Notes: generated by a model from the sequence alone, not told the origin. 64,000 nt of DNA from Symmachiella dynata (GCF_007747995.1 NZ_CP036276.1:2347001-2411000); one strand, 5' to 3'. Shown: positions 44,505 to 54,206, counted from the stretch's first letter. Program-made: numbers and translations.

Positions 44505-44942
44505 CTAAGCCGCCGGCACCGAAAACAATTCCACCGAGTGCCCATCCGGATCGGAGATAAAGGTCTGTACGTAGCCATCGGGTCGCAACTTCGGCTCGCA
44601 CATGAACTTGATGCCTTGTGCTCTCAAGGCGTCGGCGGCGGCGTAGGCGTCGTCGACTTCGAAGGCAAAGTGATGCGTCCTTGTCGCAGCGCCCGCTTTC
44701 TTGCTCGGTCGCGGTAGTCCGGCGGGCGAGGATTGGTCGTGTTCTAGAATCAAGTGAATCTGCGAGGGGCCGGCTTGAAACCAACTTCCGGGAAAACTAA
44801 ATCCAGGACGGGTGACTTCGTCCATCCCCAACAGCCCCACATAAAAATCGCGGCTGCGGTCTAAGTCCTTGACGATCAAAGTCACATGGTCAATGCACTT
44901 CACTTGTATCGGTGCGGCAGTGGTTTCTGCGGATTGATTCAT
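44505..44942 (-). CDS. VOC-family (glyoxalase-like) protein
   Basis: 145 residues with two beta-alpha-beta-beta-beta units. DHVTLIVKDLDRSRDFYVGL near residue 18 starts the first; HHFAFEVDDAYAAADAL near 88 and DPDGHSVELFSVPAA near the end give the metal-binding His and Glu. VOC proteins include glyoxalases, dioxygenases and resistance proteins; the reaction is not identifiable. Its ATG overlaps the YunC-like stop by ATGA. Confidence 0.88.
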   Translation of the reverse strand: MNQSAETTAAPIQVKCIDHVTLIVKDLDRSRDFYVGLLGMDEVTRPGFSFPGSWFQAGPSQIHLILEHDQSSPAGLPRPSKKAGAATRTHHFAFEVDDAYAAADALRAQGIKFMCEPKLRPDGYVQTFISDPDGHSVELFSVPAA

Positions 44943-45289
44943 TCCGAGGGCTCCTGATTGGCCTGTAGCATTAATTCGACGGCTTCTTTGCCGGTCATGC
45001 CGAGCGTGATTCCCAAAGCTCCTGCTTGCGGCGTGATGCCGACGATCTTGGCATCGTACAAGTCTTCCGGTTCGACGAGCGGATTCGCGGGCGTCCCTTT
45101 GGCAATGGCGATTGCTTGATTGAATTCAGCGGGAGTCACCAAATCGTAGATCCCGCAGCCAACGATTCCCGCAGCTGTGAGAATCGTGCAGTATTGTCCA
45201 CCCTGCCAACGGTTACTGATGCCGAGGGCCGAACCGTTTTGAAATTCCAGCGTGCGATTCGTCGAGCGGGGCAGGGCGTCGTTCATCAT
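44939..45289 (-). CDS. YunC-like (DUF1805) protein
   Basis: 116 residues. GGQYCTILTAAGIVGCGIYD near residue 30 and the small alternating domain after it fit the YunC/DUF1805 family, of unknown function. The C-terminal part (GITLGMTGKEAVELMLQ) is typical. It is the first gene of a three-gene set with VOC and the hypothetical protein, with overlapping or near-overlapping stops and starts, so translation is coupled. Confidence 0.75.
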   Translation of the reverse strand: MMNDALPRSTNRTLEFQNGSALGISNRWQGGQYCTILTAAGIVGCGIYDLVTPAEFNQAIAIAKGTPANPLVEPEDLYDAKIVGITPQAGALGITLGMTGKEAVELMLQANQEPSE

Positions 45290-45363
45290 TGGGTCTCTTG
45301 CCGGAGAAAAAACGTAGCGCGCTATTTGGATTGAGCGGCAGTGTTCTTGTTCTCAGTGTGAAT

Positions 45364-45396
45364 GAAAAAAAGAAGCCGACGAAAATCGTCGGCTTC
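45364..45396 (-). terminator. Rho-independent terminator of the cold-shock gene
   Basis: A perfect 11-bp stem (gaagccgacga 45372-45382 pairing with tcgtcggcttc 45386-45396) followed, on the minus strand, by a run of Ts complementary to 45365-45371. It lies 27 bp past the cold-shock stop. Confidence 0.9.
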
Positions 45397-45422
45397 CTGG
45401 TCTTCGTCAAACGTCCGTTATT

Positions 45423-45620
45423 TTAGACCGGCTTGACGTTTTCCGCTCGCGGTCCTTTGGGACCTTCCCCGGGGGTGTAGGAGACCCGTTGACCTTCATG
45501 AAGTTCTTCGTAGCGAACTCCTTCGAGATTCGACATGTGAAAGAACATGTCCTTGTCCGTTCCGGTGTCAATAAACCCGAAACCCTTGTCCGTCAGCCGT
45601 TTGATCGTACCTTCAGCCAT
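45423..45620 (-). CDS. Cold-shock domain protein (CspA family)
   Basis: 65 residues forming a single cold-shock domain. RNA-binding motifs RNP1 (KGFGFID) near 12 and RNP2 (DMFFHMS) near 24 are intact. Binds single-stranded RNA or DNA as an RNA chaperone in the cytoplasm. AGGAT eight bases ahead of ATG 45620; a strong terminator follows. Single-gene unit. Confidence 0.95.
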   Translation of the reverse strand: MAEGTIKRLTDKGFGFIDTGTDKDMFFHMSNLEGVRYEELHEGQRVSYTPGEGPKGPRAENVKPV

Positions 45621-45855
45621 TCAACCAGATCCTGAAAAAAAGTGAGTTTTGGGCGACGCCTGGAACTCAACCGCCAGGCAACTCCGCCGCATGCTACTGA
45701 TTCTATCACCCCCACCCTGTGCGTCAACACGCATCTCTGGTTCCAAGACATTTCGTAAAAAAAGTTTGAAACAGTTTTTCCACGCATTTGTAGTGGTTTT
45801 GGACCATTCGACCGCCCTGGCGGGTGGCTTCGCAGAGCGATTAGCCCTGCTGTGC

Positions 45856-47295
45856 TCAGGCTAAAATGTCGCGCACGACTTGACCGTGGATGTCGGTCAA
45901 ACGGAAGTCGCGCCCTTGAAAACGGTATGTCAGCCGCTTGTGATCGATGCCCAATTGGTGCAACATTGTCGCGTGCAAGTCGTTGACGTGTACGACGTTA
46001 TCGGTCGCGTTGTAACCCAGTTCGTCGGTTGCACCGTGGGTCATCCCCCCACGAATTCCGCCCCCGGCCATCCACATCGAGAACCCACGAATGTGGTGGT
46101 CGCGGCCCGGGTTCTTTCCTTTGCCTTGGAACATCGGAGTCCTGCCAAACTCGCCGCCCCAGATGATCAGCGTGTCATCCAACATGCCGCGTTGCTTCAA
46201 ATCCGTCAACAAGGCCGCGGTCGGTTTGTCGGTGAGACCGCAACACGTTTTCATATAGGAGACCAAATCGCCGTGATGGTCCCAACCGCGGTGGTACAGA
46301 TGTATGAAACGCACCCCCCGTTCGGCCAAACGTCGCGCCAACAAACAGTTGGCGGCATAGGAACCATCGGCCCCTTGTGTTCCATACATGTCCAATGTGC
46401 TTTGCGTTTCGCCCGACAGGTCCATCAACTCCGGCACGCTGGCCTGCATGCGGAAGGCGAGTTCGTATTGTCCGATACGGGTGGCGATCTCCGGATTGTC
46501 AACGGTTTCATTGCGCACCCGATTGAGCGCGTTGATCGTCTCGACAACATCACGTTGCCGCGTAGCGGTTACGCCGGCTGGGTTGTTTACGTAATGCACC
46601 GGGTCGCCATTGGAGCGAAACTCAACACCTTGCATCCGGCTGGGTAAAAATCCGCTGTGCCATTGCCGCGAAGATATCGGTTGCGGATTACGGCCCCCTT
46701 CGGAAGTCAGCACAACAAATCCTGGTAGGTCCGCCGATTCACTTCCCAGGCCGTAGTTGATCCACGACCCCATACTCGGTCGGCCCGAAATCGACGTGCC
46801 GGTGTTCATGACTGTGTGCGCGGGATCGTGATTGATTTGATCGGTCCGCATCGAGCGGATGATACACAAGTCGTCTGCCAACTTGGCTGTGTGTGGCAGA
46901 AAGTCGCTGATCTCTTGTCCCGATTCGCCATGTTTGTTGAAACCAATCAGCGGTCCTTGGCAGCGAAGCGTTTGTCCCTGCAGCTGCGCGATGGGTTGAC
47001 CGGCTGTGAATTCCGCCGGCATCGGCTGACCGTCCATCTCGGCCAACTTGGGTTTATAGTCAAAGGTCTCCAAGTGCGACGGCCCGCCTGCCATGCACAA
47101 AAAGATCACCCGCTTGGCCTTCTGCGGAAAGTGCAAGGGCTGGACCACACCCCCGGTGCGCTGGGCATCACCCGATGCAGCCAGGCCATCGGCGTTTAAT
47201 AAACTCGCCAGCGCTGTTGCTCCCAGGCCGACCGAAGAATTCTGCAGGAAGGACCGCCGCGAAGAGTACGCCATATGTTGTTCCAGAGGATGCAT
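45856..47295 (-). CDS. Exported DUF1501 protein (PSCyt-linked), copy 3
   Basis: 479 residues from ATG 47295 (AGGA about 10 nt ahead; GTG at 47298 is possible). Tat-like signal SSRRSFLQNSSVGLGATAL. Core blocks CMAGGPSHLETFDYKPKL, SMRTDQINHDPAHTVMNTG, YHRGWDHHGDLVSYM, IIWGGEFGRTPMFQGKG and GRDHHIRGFSMWMAGGG. It starts just after the PSCyt1/DUF1553 stop, the standard planctomycete two-gene operon, whose products are believed to work together in the periplasm (their joint substrate is unknown). Confidence 0.92.
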   Translation of the reverse strand: MHPLEQHMAYSSRRSFLQNSSVGLGATALASLLNADGLAASGDAQRTGGVVQPLHFPQKAKRVIFLCMAGGPSHLETFDYKPKLAEMDGQPMPAEFTAGQPIAQLQGQTLRCQGPLIGFNKHGESGQEISDFLPHTAKLADDLCIIRSMRTDQINHDPAHTVMNTGTSISGRPSMGSWINYGLGSESADLPGFVVLTSEGGRNPQPISSRQWHSGFLPSRMQGVEFRSNGDPVHYVNNPAGVTATRQRDVVETINALNRVRNETVDNPEIATRIGQYELAFRMQASVPELMDLSGETQSTLDMYGTQGADGSYAANCLLARRLAERGVRFIHLYHRGWDHHGDLVSYMKTCCGLTDKPTAALLTDLKQRGMLDDTLIIWGGEFGRTPMFQGKGKNPGRDHHIRGFSMWMAGGGIRGGMTHGATDELGYNATDNVVHVNDLHATMLHQLGIDHKRLTYRFQGRDFRLTDIHGQVVRDILA

Positions 47296-47299
47296 CACA

Positions 47300-49768
47300 T
47301 CAATTCCTGGTGATAGTCTCGTTGAGGTTAATGATCGTCCGTGCGACGGACGTCCAGGCGGCCAACTCGATCAAGTCGCTGTCGGGCGGCGTTGTATGCA
47401 GGCCGATCCCCATCAGTTTCTCAGCCGCCTCGTGATCGTTGGCATAACTTTGCCGGTGTTTGTCCAACAGTTTTCGCAGCAATTCCAGTTCTCGGTCATC
47501 GGGTGTTCGAGAAACCGCTTGTCTCCAGGCCCAACTCAATTGCTCATCGTCCGTCGTTCCGCCCTCGTTCAAAATTCGCTGGGCAAACGCGCGTGAGGCT
47601 TCGACAAATGACGGATCGTTGAGCAAGGTCAGCGCGGCCAGCGGCGTGTTGGAAATGGGACGCTCGGCCGTACACTCCTCGCGGCTCGGCCCGTCGAAGG
47701 CCAACAGCATGGGATGCAGGAACGTCCGCTGCCAATGCATATACACGCCGCGACGATATTGCAGGTCACTGTTGTGCGGCTGATAAGTCCGTTTGGGGAA
47801 ATTGAGGTAACCATAGTAACCGGCCGGCTGGTACGGACGAACCGGTTCGCCGCCGATATCCTTGACCAAGAGTCCGCTGATTTCCAAGGCCGTGTCGCGC
47901 ACGAATTCCGCCTCAATGCGAAATCGAGATTGCCGTGCCAACAGACGGTTCTGTGCATCGCGTGTTCGCAGTTCGTTATTATCAAGCGATGATTGGCGAT
48001 AGGTCGACGACGTGACGATCAAGCGAATCATATGCTTAATGTCCCAGCCGCTCTCCATAAATTCCACCGCCAACCAATCCAGCAACTCGGGATGACTCGG
48101 CCGCTCTCCCTGCGAACCAAGATCGTCCAACACCGACGACAGTCCGCGGCCGAAATACAGTTTCCACAGACGGTTGACGAACACGCGTGCCGTCTGAGGT
48201 TGTTCGCGCGAGACGAGCCACTGCGCCAAGTCCAACCGTGTCGCGCGCCGCTCCATGGGTGGCAATGCCCCCAATGCGGCCGGGATGGCAGGTTGCACGA
48301 TCTCGCCCGCTTCATCCATCCAATCTCCGCGGGCCAGAACCCGCATCGCGCGCGGTTCTCCGGAGACCGGGCTGATCGTTTTGCGAATGGTACTCAACAA
48401 ACGCTTGTGTAATCTTTTAGCGTTGGCCAATTCGCTTTTTGCGGCAGTGAGGCGTTGCTTCAATTCCTCATCAACCGCTGGCTCTTCGCCCGATTCGGTT
48501 TCGGTCGGTGAAGCGCTGCTGGCTGGTTGATTCTCCGCGACTTTTTTGTGCTCTGCTTCAAGTTCGTCATAGGTCGCCTGCGCGGCGGCAAGTTGGGTTT
48601 CCAATTCCGTCAACTGCTGCTGTTGTTTCTCGGTTGGCAACAACAAATTCGCCGCCGGGTTGGCGACCCCTTTTTGTTGGATGTCGGCGAAGAAGCTTGC
48701 GAAACTATAAAAGTCCCGCGCTGTATACGGATCGAATTTGTGATCATGGCATTCCGCACAACCCAACGTTGCTCCCATCCAGACGACCGATGTCGTGCGG
48801 ACGCGATCGGCGGCGTATTTGGCCAGGTACTCTTTGGCTTGCGCGCCTCCTTCGATGGTTGTCATGCCCAACATGTTATAACCCGCTGCCACCTTCTGCT
48901 CGCGACTGGCATTGGGCAACAAATCGCCCGCGAGCTGTTCGATCGTAAACTGGTCATAGGACCGATTGGCGTTGAAGGCGTCGATAACATAGTCGCGATA
49001 GGCTGAGACCGAACGAGTTTGGTCGCCGTGATAACCAACCGTGTCGGCGTACCGCACCAAGTCCAACCAGTAGACCGCCAACCGTTCGCCAAAATGCGGC
49101 GAAGCCAGCAACTGGTCGACGAGCCGTTCGTAAGCGTCGGGACGATTGTCGTTGACGAAGGCTTCCACCTCCGCAACTGTGGGCGGCAGGCCGATCAGGT
49201 CAAAACTCAACCGGCGAATCAACGTCACGCGGTCCGCTTGCGGGGAAGGCGACAATCCTTCCGCATCCAACCGGGCCAAGATGAATTGATCGATCGCATT
49301 CCGCGGCAAGTTGGGGCTCGTCACCGTGGGTGGCTGCGAGCGTTGCGGCGGAACCAAGGCCCAATGCTCGTCCCAAGCTGCGCCGTCATCAATCCACTGT
49401 TTCAGCAACTCGATTTGGTCAGCTGTTAACTTTTTATTGGAATCTTCTGGCGGCATCCGCAAAGCGTCGTCGTCGGATGTGATCCGCTCGATCAATTGGC
49501 TCTCCGCCGACTGGCCCGGCACAATCGCAAAGCTGCCGTCGCTCAACTCGCCAAACGCCGATTCCTTGTGATCAAATCGCAGGTCCGTCTCCCGCGATTC
49601 GCCATCGGGCCCGTGGCAAGCAAAACAGGTGTCCGAAAGAATCGGGCGGATGTCGCGGTTGAAATCGATCTTCCGCGGCGGCGGTTCCGCAGCGCACAAC
49701 GGCACCGCTGCGCAGCAGATCAACAGACTTAGCAAACCAACAGATCGTCGCATGGCCATCGAGAGCAT
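47300..49768 (-). CDS. PSCyt1 / DUF1549 / DUF1553 exported cytochrome-type protein
   Basis: 822 residues. A signal peptide (about 6-27) leads into a PSCyt1 haem segment with CFACHGPDGES near residue 48, then DUF1549 (about 155-360: FILARLDAEGLSPSPQADR, FDLIGLPPT) and DUF1553 (about 520-790: QWLVSREQPQTARVFVNRLW, GERPSHPELLDWLAVEFM). A predicted coiled coil lies at about 378-450 (QQQQLTELETQLAAAQATYD), between the two DUFs. The second haem domain of some members is absent. The start is uncertain: ATG 49759 has the better-placed AAGG. Operon with DUF1501. Confidence 0.92.
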   Translation of the reverse strand: MLSMAMRRSVGLLSLLICCAAVPLCAAEPPPRKIDFNRDIRPILSDTCFACHGPDGESRETDLRFDHKESAFGELSDGSFAIVPGQSAESQLIERITSDDDALRMPPEDSNKKLTADQIELLKQWIDDGAAWDEHWALVPPQRSQPPTVTSPNLPRNAIDQFILARLDAEGLSPSPQADRVTLIRRLSFDLIGLPPTVAEVEAFVNDNRPDAYERLVDQLLASPHFGERLAVYWLDLVRYADTVGYHGDQTRSVSAYRDYVIDAFNANRSYDQFTIEQLAGDLLPNASREQKVAAGYNMLGMTTIEGGAQAKEYLAKYAADRVRTTSVVWMGATLGCAECHDHKFDPYTARDFYSFASFFADIQQKGVANPAANLLLPTEKQQQQLTELETQLAAAQATYDELEAEHKKVAENQPASSASPTETESGEEPAVDEELKQRLTAAKSELANAKRLHKRLLSTIRKTISPVSGEPRAMRVLARGDWMDEAGEIVQPAIPAALGALPPMERRATRLDLAQWLVSREQPQTARVFVNRLWKLYFGRGLSSVLDDLGSQGERPSHPELLDWLAVEFMESGWDIKHMIRLIVTSSTYRQSSLDNNELRTRDAQNRLLARQSRFRIEAEFVRDTALEISGLLVKDIGGEPVRPYQPAGYYGYLNFPKRTYQPHNSDLQYRRGVYMHWQRTFLHPMLLAFDGPSREECTAERPISNTPLAALTLLNDPSFVEASRAFAQRILNEGGTTDDEQLSWAWRQAVSRTPDDRELELLRKLLDKHRQSYANDHEAAEKLMGIGLHTTPPDSDLIELAAWTSVARTIINLNETITRN

Positions 49769-49824
49769 ACCTTCATGAAAAGACGGATTTCACTGCTCTC
49801 AATTTTAACAAATGCGCGAGGAGA

Positions 49825-50982
49825 TCACACGGCGAACCGGAATTTGAACCAGCGGATTACACTCACACAGTCTTCGTAGCCCCAAAACGCCACATAAATG
49901 CTGCCATCGGCCAGTTGCGTGATGCAGGGCGCGCCGAAGCGTAGGACCTGAAAATTCGAGACCATGGATTCGTCGGTCGCCGTCAGCCCACCGGCATCGT
50001 GCCCCCAGAGCGGCTGTGCATCGTCGTTGAACCAGTCGTCCGCCTCGAGATGCGCCAACTGGCACCACAGCCCCGGACTGTCCATACGACGATAAACGCA
50101 CAGAATCCGGTCGTCAGCCAGCACCAGCGGCGTCATCGTTTGGCCGAGTAAACCGGTCGACTTAGGAGCGGTCCAAGTCGCGCCGCCGTCGTGACTGAGA
50201 GCGTAGTGATTCGGAAGATCGCAATGATTCGTGTTGTCGTAGACCCAAGCGACCGCCAACAATCGTCCGTCGTGCAATTCCACAACTTTGGATTCCCAAT
50301 ACAACAGGTCGTCGCGCTCACTGCGCATCACATCGAAGTAGCTGGGCCAAGTTTTTCCTTGATCGTGCGAAACGAACGCCAGCATGCGGTCGCCGCTGGG
50401 ATGTTCACCATCCCAGCCTCGCCAGGTGGAGGTCGGGAGCAGCCAACGGCCATCCTTGAGAACGGTGATCGGACAACACAACTCAAACGACGGGCCAACC
50501 AATGGGGGGGTAATCGATTGCGGCGGTGACCATGTCTGTCCGTTGTCTGTCGACCGTGCCAGCGCAAAGTCGGTAGGAACAAAGCCCATCGTCTCCGGGT
50601 TGGCCAATCCTTCATGCGGATGAGCAGTGCGGTCATGGCGATGCAGCAGGGCGACCAGTTCCCCATCGTCCAAGACGGTGATCCGCCCGCTCTCAGAGAC
50701 CAACTGGCCGTCGATGTCCGCTGCCAACGGACCTTCGACTTGCCACGACTCCCCCTGGTCGGTCGACTGGGAAACATGCACCCGACAATTCACCGCCTCA
50801 AAGGCCTCGCCCAGCATGTAAGTCGCTACCATTTCACCGTTGGGCAATACAGCGACCGACGGAAAATAGGCGTGCCGACTGGTGAGGTGCGGTTGCGGGT
50901 TCTTGTAGAGTACGCCGGTTTGTAGATCGGTTAGAATTCGAGGCGCATCCGCGGCCTGCGAATTTCCCAAAGGGGCGGCCAT
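49825..50982 (-). CDS. Sialidase-like six-bladed propeller protein
   Basis: 385 residues from ATG 50982 (AAGGA six bases ahead). Four Asp-box turns are seen: STDQGESW, STDNGQTW, SHDQGKTW and SHDGGATW, evenly spread at the blades of a sialidase-type propeller. SRHAYFPSVAVLPNGEMVAT near the start is typical of exo-sialidase-like proteins. No Arg triad could be confirmed by eye, so it may be a glycosidase of another kind or a binding protein. No signal peptide follows this start, so it may act in the cytoplasm. Confidence 0.78.
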   Translation of the reverse strand: MAAPLGNSQAADAPRILTDLQTGVLYKNPQPHLTSRHAYFPSVAVLPNGEMVATYMLGEAFEAVNCRVHVSQSTDQGESWQVEGPLAADIDGQLVSESGRITVLDDGELVALLHRHDRTAHPHEGLANPETMGFVPTDFALARSTDNGQTWSPPQSITPPLVGPSFELCCPITVLKDGRWLLPTSTWRGWDGEHPSGDRMLAFVSHDQGKTWPSYFDVMRSERDDLLYWESKVVELHDGRLLAVAWVYDNTNHCDLPNHYALSHDGGATWTAPKSTGLLGQTMTPLVLADDRILCVYRRMDSPGLWCQLAHLEADDWFNDDAQPLWGHDAGGLTATDESMVSNFQVLRFGAPCITQLADGSIYVAFWGYEDCVSVIRWFKFRFAV

Positions 50983-51454
50983 AGCGATTCCTTCTGTAGG
51001 GGATGATGTGCAGTCCCAAAACGGTAGCCAGTCATCCCCGTAAACGCAAACCTGCCGCAAACCATCCGTGAAGCGTCATGCTCGAACATCGGGTCGGCAT
51101 GCAATCAAACGCAGCCAGTCGGTGGTCTCAGTGCGACATCCCTGCTTGCACTGAATCGATTGGCAACGTAGCTGCTGGTAACACTCTTCGGGGAGGGGGG
51201 GGGGAGAAGTTTTGCCCGAGTTGGTTTTTCCAACGACATGAACCAGCAGACGTTAACAAGCTGCGTTGCTTGATCACTCAACCAGGAGCCAGCCGGTTGT
51301 TGAAGCAATTTTAGGTTCTTAGACTCGCACGAACGCTTTCAGCCGAATTGGCAGCGTTGCAAAGGGGGGGCTAAGAACCTGTGGCAGTGAGCGGAGTTTC
51401 TTCCGGGATGAGCAACTATTCGCAAACCCGCACGGTTGAAACCTAAAGATCGAC
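50983..51454. other. Intergenic region with a long G-run
   Basis: No gene is seen. A run of Gs (about 51193-51205) is notable and could form a quadruplex, but nothing else supports a function. Confidence 0.35.
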
Positions 51455-51664
51455 TTATGTCTCTTGAGTGTGTCCTGGAATGCTGTCGCTATGCGCGGTC
51501 GCTTCAACAACATTGGATGGAGTGGACGGTGGGCGGGCGTCGGGGATATCCGGTCCATCCAAAACCGGTTCCAAGGTACTGCTTCCGCAACGCGTACAAC
51601 GAACCGATTCATCTCGTGAATAAGATGACATGATCATGCCGCATTTACATTTTAAAAGGGCCAC
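51455..51664 (-). CDS. Small zinc-ribbon-like protein
   Basis: 69 residues starting with GTG at 51664, AGGGAG six bases upstream. CKCG near residue 6 and CTRCG near 23 form a four-Cys pattern of the zinc-ribbon kind. The tail is Pro/Asp/Ser-rich. The good ribosome site supports it; no function can be given. Confidence 0.5.
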   Translation of the reverse strand: MALLKCKCGMIMSSYSRDESVRCTRCGSSTLEPVLDGPDIPDARPPSTPSNVVEATAHSDSIPGHTQET

Positions 51665-51981
51665 ATACGACTCCCTATTTAGTGATTTTGCAAGCGATCG
51701 TAAAAATTATAGTTAAGGTGTTTCCCTAGTTATTATATTGGCATATCGTCACCAGAAATTCATGATAAATACCAATGAAGCGGGGTATCCCTACCAATAT
51801 CCGCTGAAAATGTCCTTTTTAGGTAAATATTTTCGCAGAGATCGTAGTGAGATAGGCTATGGGCATGGTTCATTAGTACCAGGGAGGGGTTGGCCTCCAG
51901 TAATTGGATTTTTCGCATCGCGCAGGATGAGGCCCGGGCAGTCGATTTGCAGTACTATAGAGGAGCTGCCAAAATTGTTGA
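51665..51981. other. AT-rich intergenic region
   Basis: Markedly more AT-rich than its flanks by eye. A frame from 51738 to 52004 (+) has no clear start or ribosome site and overlaps the next gene's end, so it is not called. It may hold a promoter for the zinc-ribbon gene. Confidence 0.35.
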
Positions 51982-52527
51982 CTACTGCCATGAAAAGGGA
52001 GTGATTGTCTCGCCGGAGATCGGATCCAGCCGCTCGACATCAATCACTTTCCAGGTCTCACCTTCGCGCTGCCAGGTCAGTTCCCAGCGCGTGCTAAAAC
52101 GATGGCGCCCCACCGCAATAGCGGTCGCTTCGCCGTTGGCGCGAAAGTGGGTCTTGGCGCGGCTGCCTTCGGCGAGCAGTTCTACGTCGACATCGGTGAT
52201 GCGGAGCGTATGAACTTCGGTGAGCAGATCGCCAGCTTGGCGGACGTAGCCGCGAATCGGTTCCGCCTGTACTGAGATGAACTCCAACGTTCCGTCGATA
52301 TCGTGTTGGTGGAAGGCATCGGTCATCTGCAGCAGTTCACGTTCCACCAACTCCTCGTCGGTGACGATCGACTTTTCCAGGACATAAGTCGCTCCCCCCA
52401 GGACGAGCATCGCAGCGGCGGCGACTAAGAGAATGTTGCGGCGCTTTGAGGTCCAAATCGCAAAGAAGACAACTGCCAGGCAGGCGAACAAGACGATCGG
52501 CGGCCAAGGATTATCGGTAAACCACAT
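51982..52527 (-). CDS. Membrane-anchored NTF2-like protein
   Basis: 181 residues with two N-terminal helices (about 8-26 and 32-50) and a soluble domain (about 55-180) that looks like the NTF2/SnoaL fold: a helical ELLQMTDAFHQHDIDGTLEF start and strands ending WELTWQREGETWKVIDVERL. GAGG eight bases ahead of ATG 52527. It lies 114 bp after the HTTM gene on the same strand, so it may be the last gene of that operon. Function unknown. Confidence 0.7.
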   Translation of the reverse strand: MWFTDNPWPPIVLFACLAVVFFAIWTSKRRNILLVAAAAMLVLGGATYVLEKSIVTDEELVERELLQMTDAFHQHDIDGTLEFISVQAEPIRGYVRQAGDLLTEVHTLRITDVDVELLAEGSRAKTHFRANGEATAIAVGRHRFSTRWELTWQREGETWKVIDVERLDPISGETITPFSWQ

Positions 52528-52640
52528 ACGAAGCGCCTCGATCCGGGGAATTCCGGTGCGAAATGATTTCGGTCTCGTTCGCTTCGCAAACGGGAGAGAA
52601 ATAACGGACGAACATCGATGTAGTTTAAGCGAACGTTTGC

Positions 52641-54206
52641 TCAGTTGGCAACCGGCGCCGGCAACTGCGATCCCTCTTCCGACGGAAGCAAACGGAACTT
52701 TCGCCGCGAGATTTCCTGTCCACTGCTCTTGAGGACCAGCTCATAATCTCCCGGCTCAAACGATTCGTCCAGTCGATAATTGAAAAAGACCCGCAGGTCC
52801 TCACGCGGGACGATTTGGCCGACGTGCGACAGTTTCTTACCCTCCGAGTCATGCAAATTCACTTCGACCCACAAATCTTCGTGCGGAGGATTGAGGGCCG
52901 CTTGCGCTAAGATCAACTCGCCGATGTGAAAGGTGTCGCGTTGGTTCAACAGGTGGTCAGCTACAATCCAGTCTCCAATCCGGAACGACAGGAACTTATC
53001 TTGTTCCCGCATCGAAGTGTCGTTGCTCAGCATGTTGCGGACTTCGTCTTCAGGAATCCGCTCCAGCGTATAGAGACCATCGGGATGCCGCACGCCGTAA
53101 TGATCGAGTTTATACTCCAGGGCGACTCCCGAGACACTAAATAAGCCAATGGCAATGAGAAACGTGACAGCCGATGTCACGCGTCGTCCTGTCGATGCCC
53201 GCGGCAAAGATGCACCCTGGCCCCAATCGGAGATCCTCGTGGAGATCCGTGCGAGCAACGGAGAATGTCGTTTCCACCGTCGCCAACTCGCAGCAATTCG
53301 TTGTACGTCGTATTGATTCAAAAACGACAGATAGATCGTCAGCATGATCGCAGGGAATACGACCAACCCTAACATGAACACAGTTCCCAAATGGAACAGC
53401 ACGCCAATTCCCAGCATCCAACCTCGCAGACGGCCACGCCACACACAGGCAAGAAACAGCACTTCCCAAATCAAGGTGGCATAGGCGGCGATAATTGAAA
53501 CCAGCGGGTATTGCGAGAGATAGTCTCCCAACGGCTGATCGTAATAAATGTAGGTCATCAACCAATACTGCATTTGTTCGCCGCTAAAAAACGCCGGTGT
53601 ATGCAACTTGGTGATCATGGCGGCAAAGTACGTGGAAGCGATCAACAATTGGATCAATCGTTGCGGCCAGACGGCTGCTGTGGGAAGTTTGTGGCGCGCT
53701 TCTCCAGGCCACGGTGATCGTTCACGGCGGCCTTTCAGCCAAGCATCGACTGACCAGATTGCTCCCGGACGTGCCAAACAGAGCATCAAGATGACGTGGG
53801 TGGCGACCACGACATATTTGGTCGTGGAGCTGATCCAATCCAGCATGCAAAAATAAGGGTACAAGACCAAGACGATCATCGTCGAGGTCCGTGTGAACCA
53901 TCCCAACGACATCGTGATCAGACTAAACACCAGCGCCGTATAGAGCGCTACGACGATCGTGCCGGAAAACTCCGGCAGGTAGTTCAGATATCCGAACGTT
54001 TGTGCCAAGGGGGCCGTGGCGCCGTCGGTCGAGAATAACTCGCGGGCATAGGGCCAACGCCGTGCGACGTCGTACATCATGACCAGCGGGAGAATGATCC
54101 GAATCATCGCCAAGCCGTAGGGGACTTCTTGAGCAAAGAAAAACCGGTCCCAGCTGCGTGCTAGGTTCGGAGATTCATTGCGAAGGCGGGCATATTCGTT
54201 CTTCAT
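52641..54206 (-). CDS. HTTM-domain membrane protein
   Basis: 521 residues. About eight helices from 30 to 370 carry the HTTM pattern (VPYGLAMIRIILPLVMMYDV near 28, AAMITKLHTPAFFSGEQM near 195, WEVLFLACVWRGRLRGWM near 248); HTTM is related to vitamin K-dependent gamma-carboxylases. A soluble tail of about 150 residues, with a beta-rich end (DLWVEVNLHDSEGKKLSHVG, FEPGDYELVLKSSGQE), is attached. AGGA five bases ahead. The product of the reaction is unknown. Confidence 0.82.
   Translation of the reverse strand: MKNEYARLRNESPNLARSWDRFFFAQEVPYGLAMIRIILPLVMMYDVARRWPYARELFSTDGATAPLAQTFGYLNYLPEFSGTIVVALYTALVFSLITMSLGWFTRTSTMIVLVLYPYFCMLDWISSTTKYVVVATHVILMLCLARPGAIWSVDAWLKGRRERSPWPGEARHKLPTAAVWPQRLIQLLIASTYFAAMITKLHTPAFFSGEQMQYWLMTYIYYDQPLGDYLSQYPLVSIIAAYATLIWEVLFLACVWRGRLRGWMLGIGVLFHLGTVFMLGLVVFPAIMLTIYLSFLNQYDVQRIAASWRRWKRHSPLLARISTRISDWGQGASLPRASTGRRVTSAVTFLIAIGLFSVSGVALEYKLDHYGVRHPDGLYTLERIPEDEVRNMLSNDTSMREQDKFLSFRIGDWIVADHLLNQRDTFHIGELILAQAALNPPHEDLWVEVNLHDSEGKKLSHVGQIVPREDLRVFFNYRLDESFEPGDYELVLKSSGQEISRRKFRLLPSEEGSQLPAPVAN

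Noticed and set aside
45880-46647. 255-codon plus-strand frame opposite the DUF1501 gene
   Set aside because: Shadow of the DUF1501 gene; the sense strand has clear family blocks.
51193-51205. Long G-run as a regulatory quadruplex
   Set aside because: A single homopolymer run in a gene-free gap gives no support for function and could be an assembly artefact.
51738-52004. 88-codon plus-strand frame in the AT-rich gap
   Set aside because: TTG start with no ribosome site, overlaps the end of a supported gene, no family.
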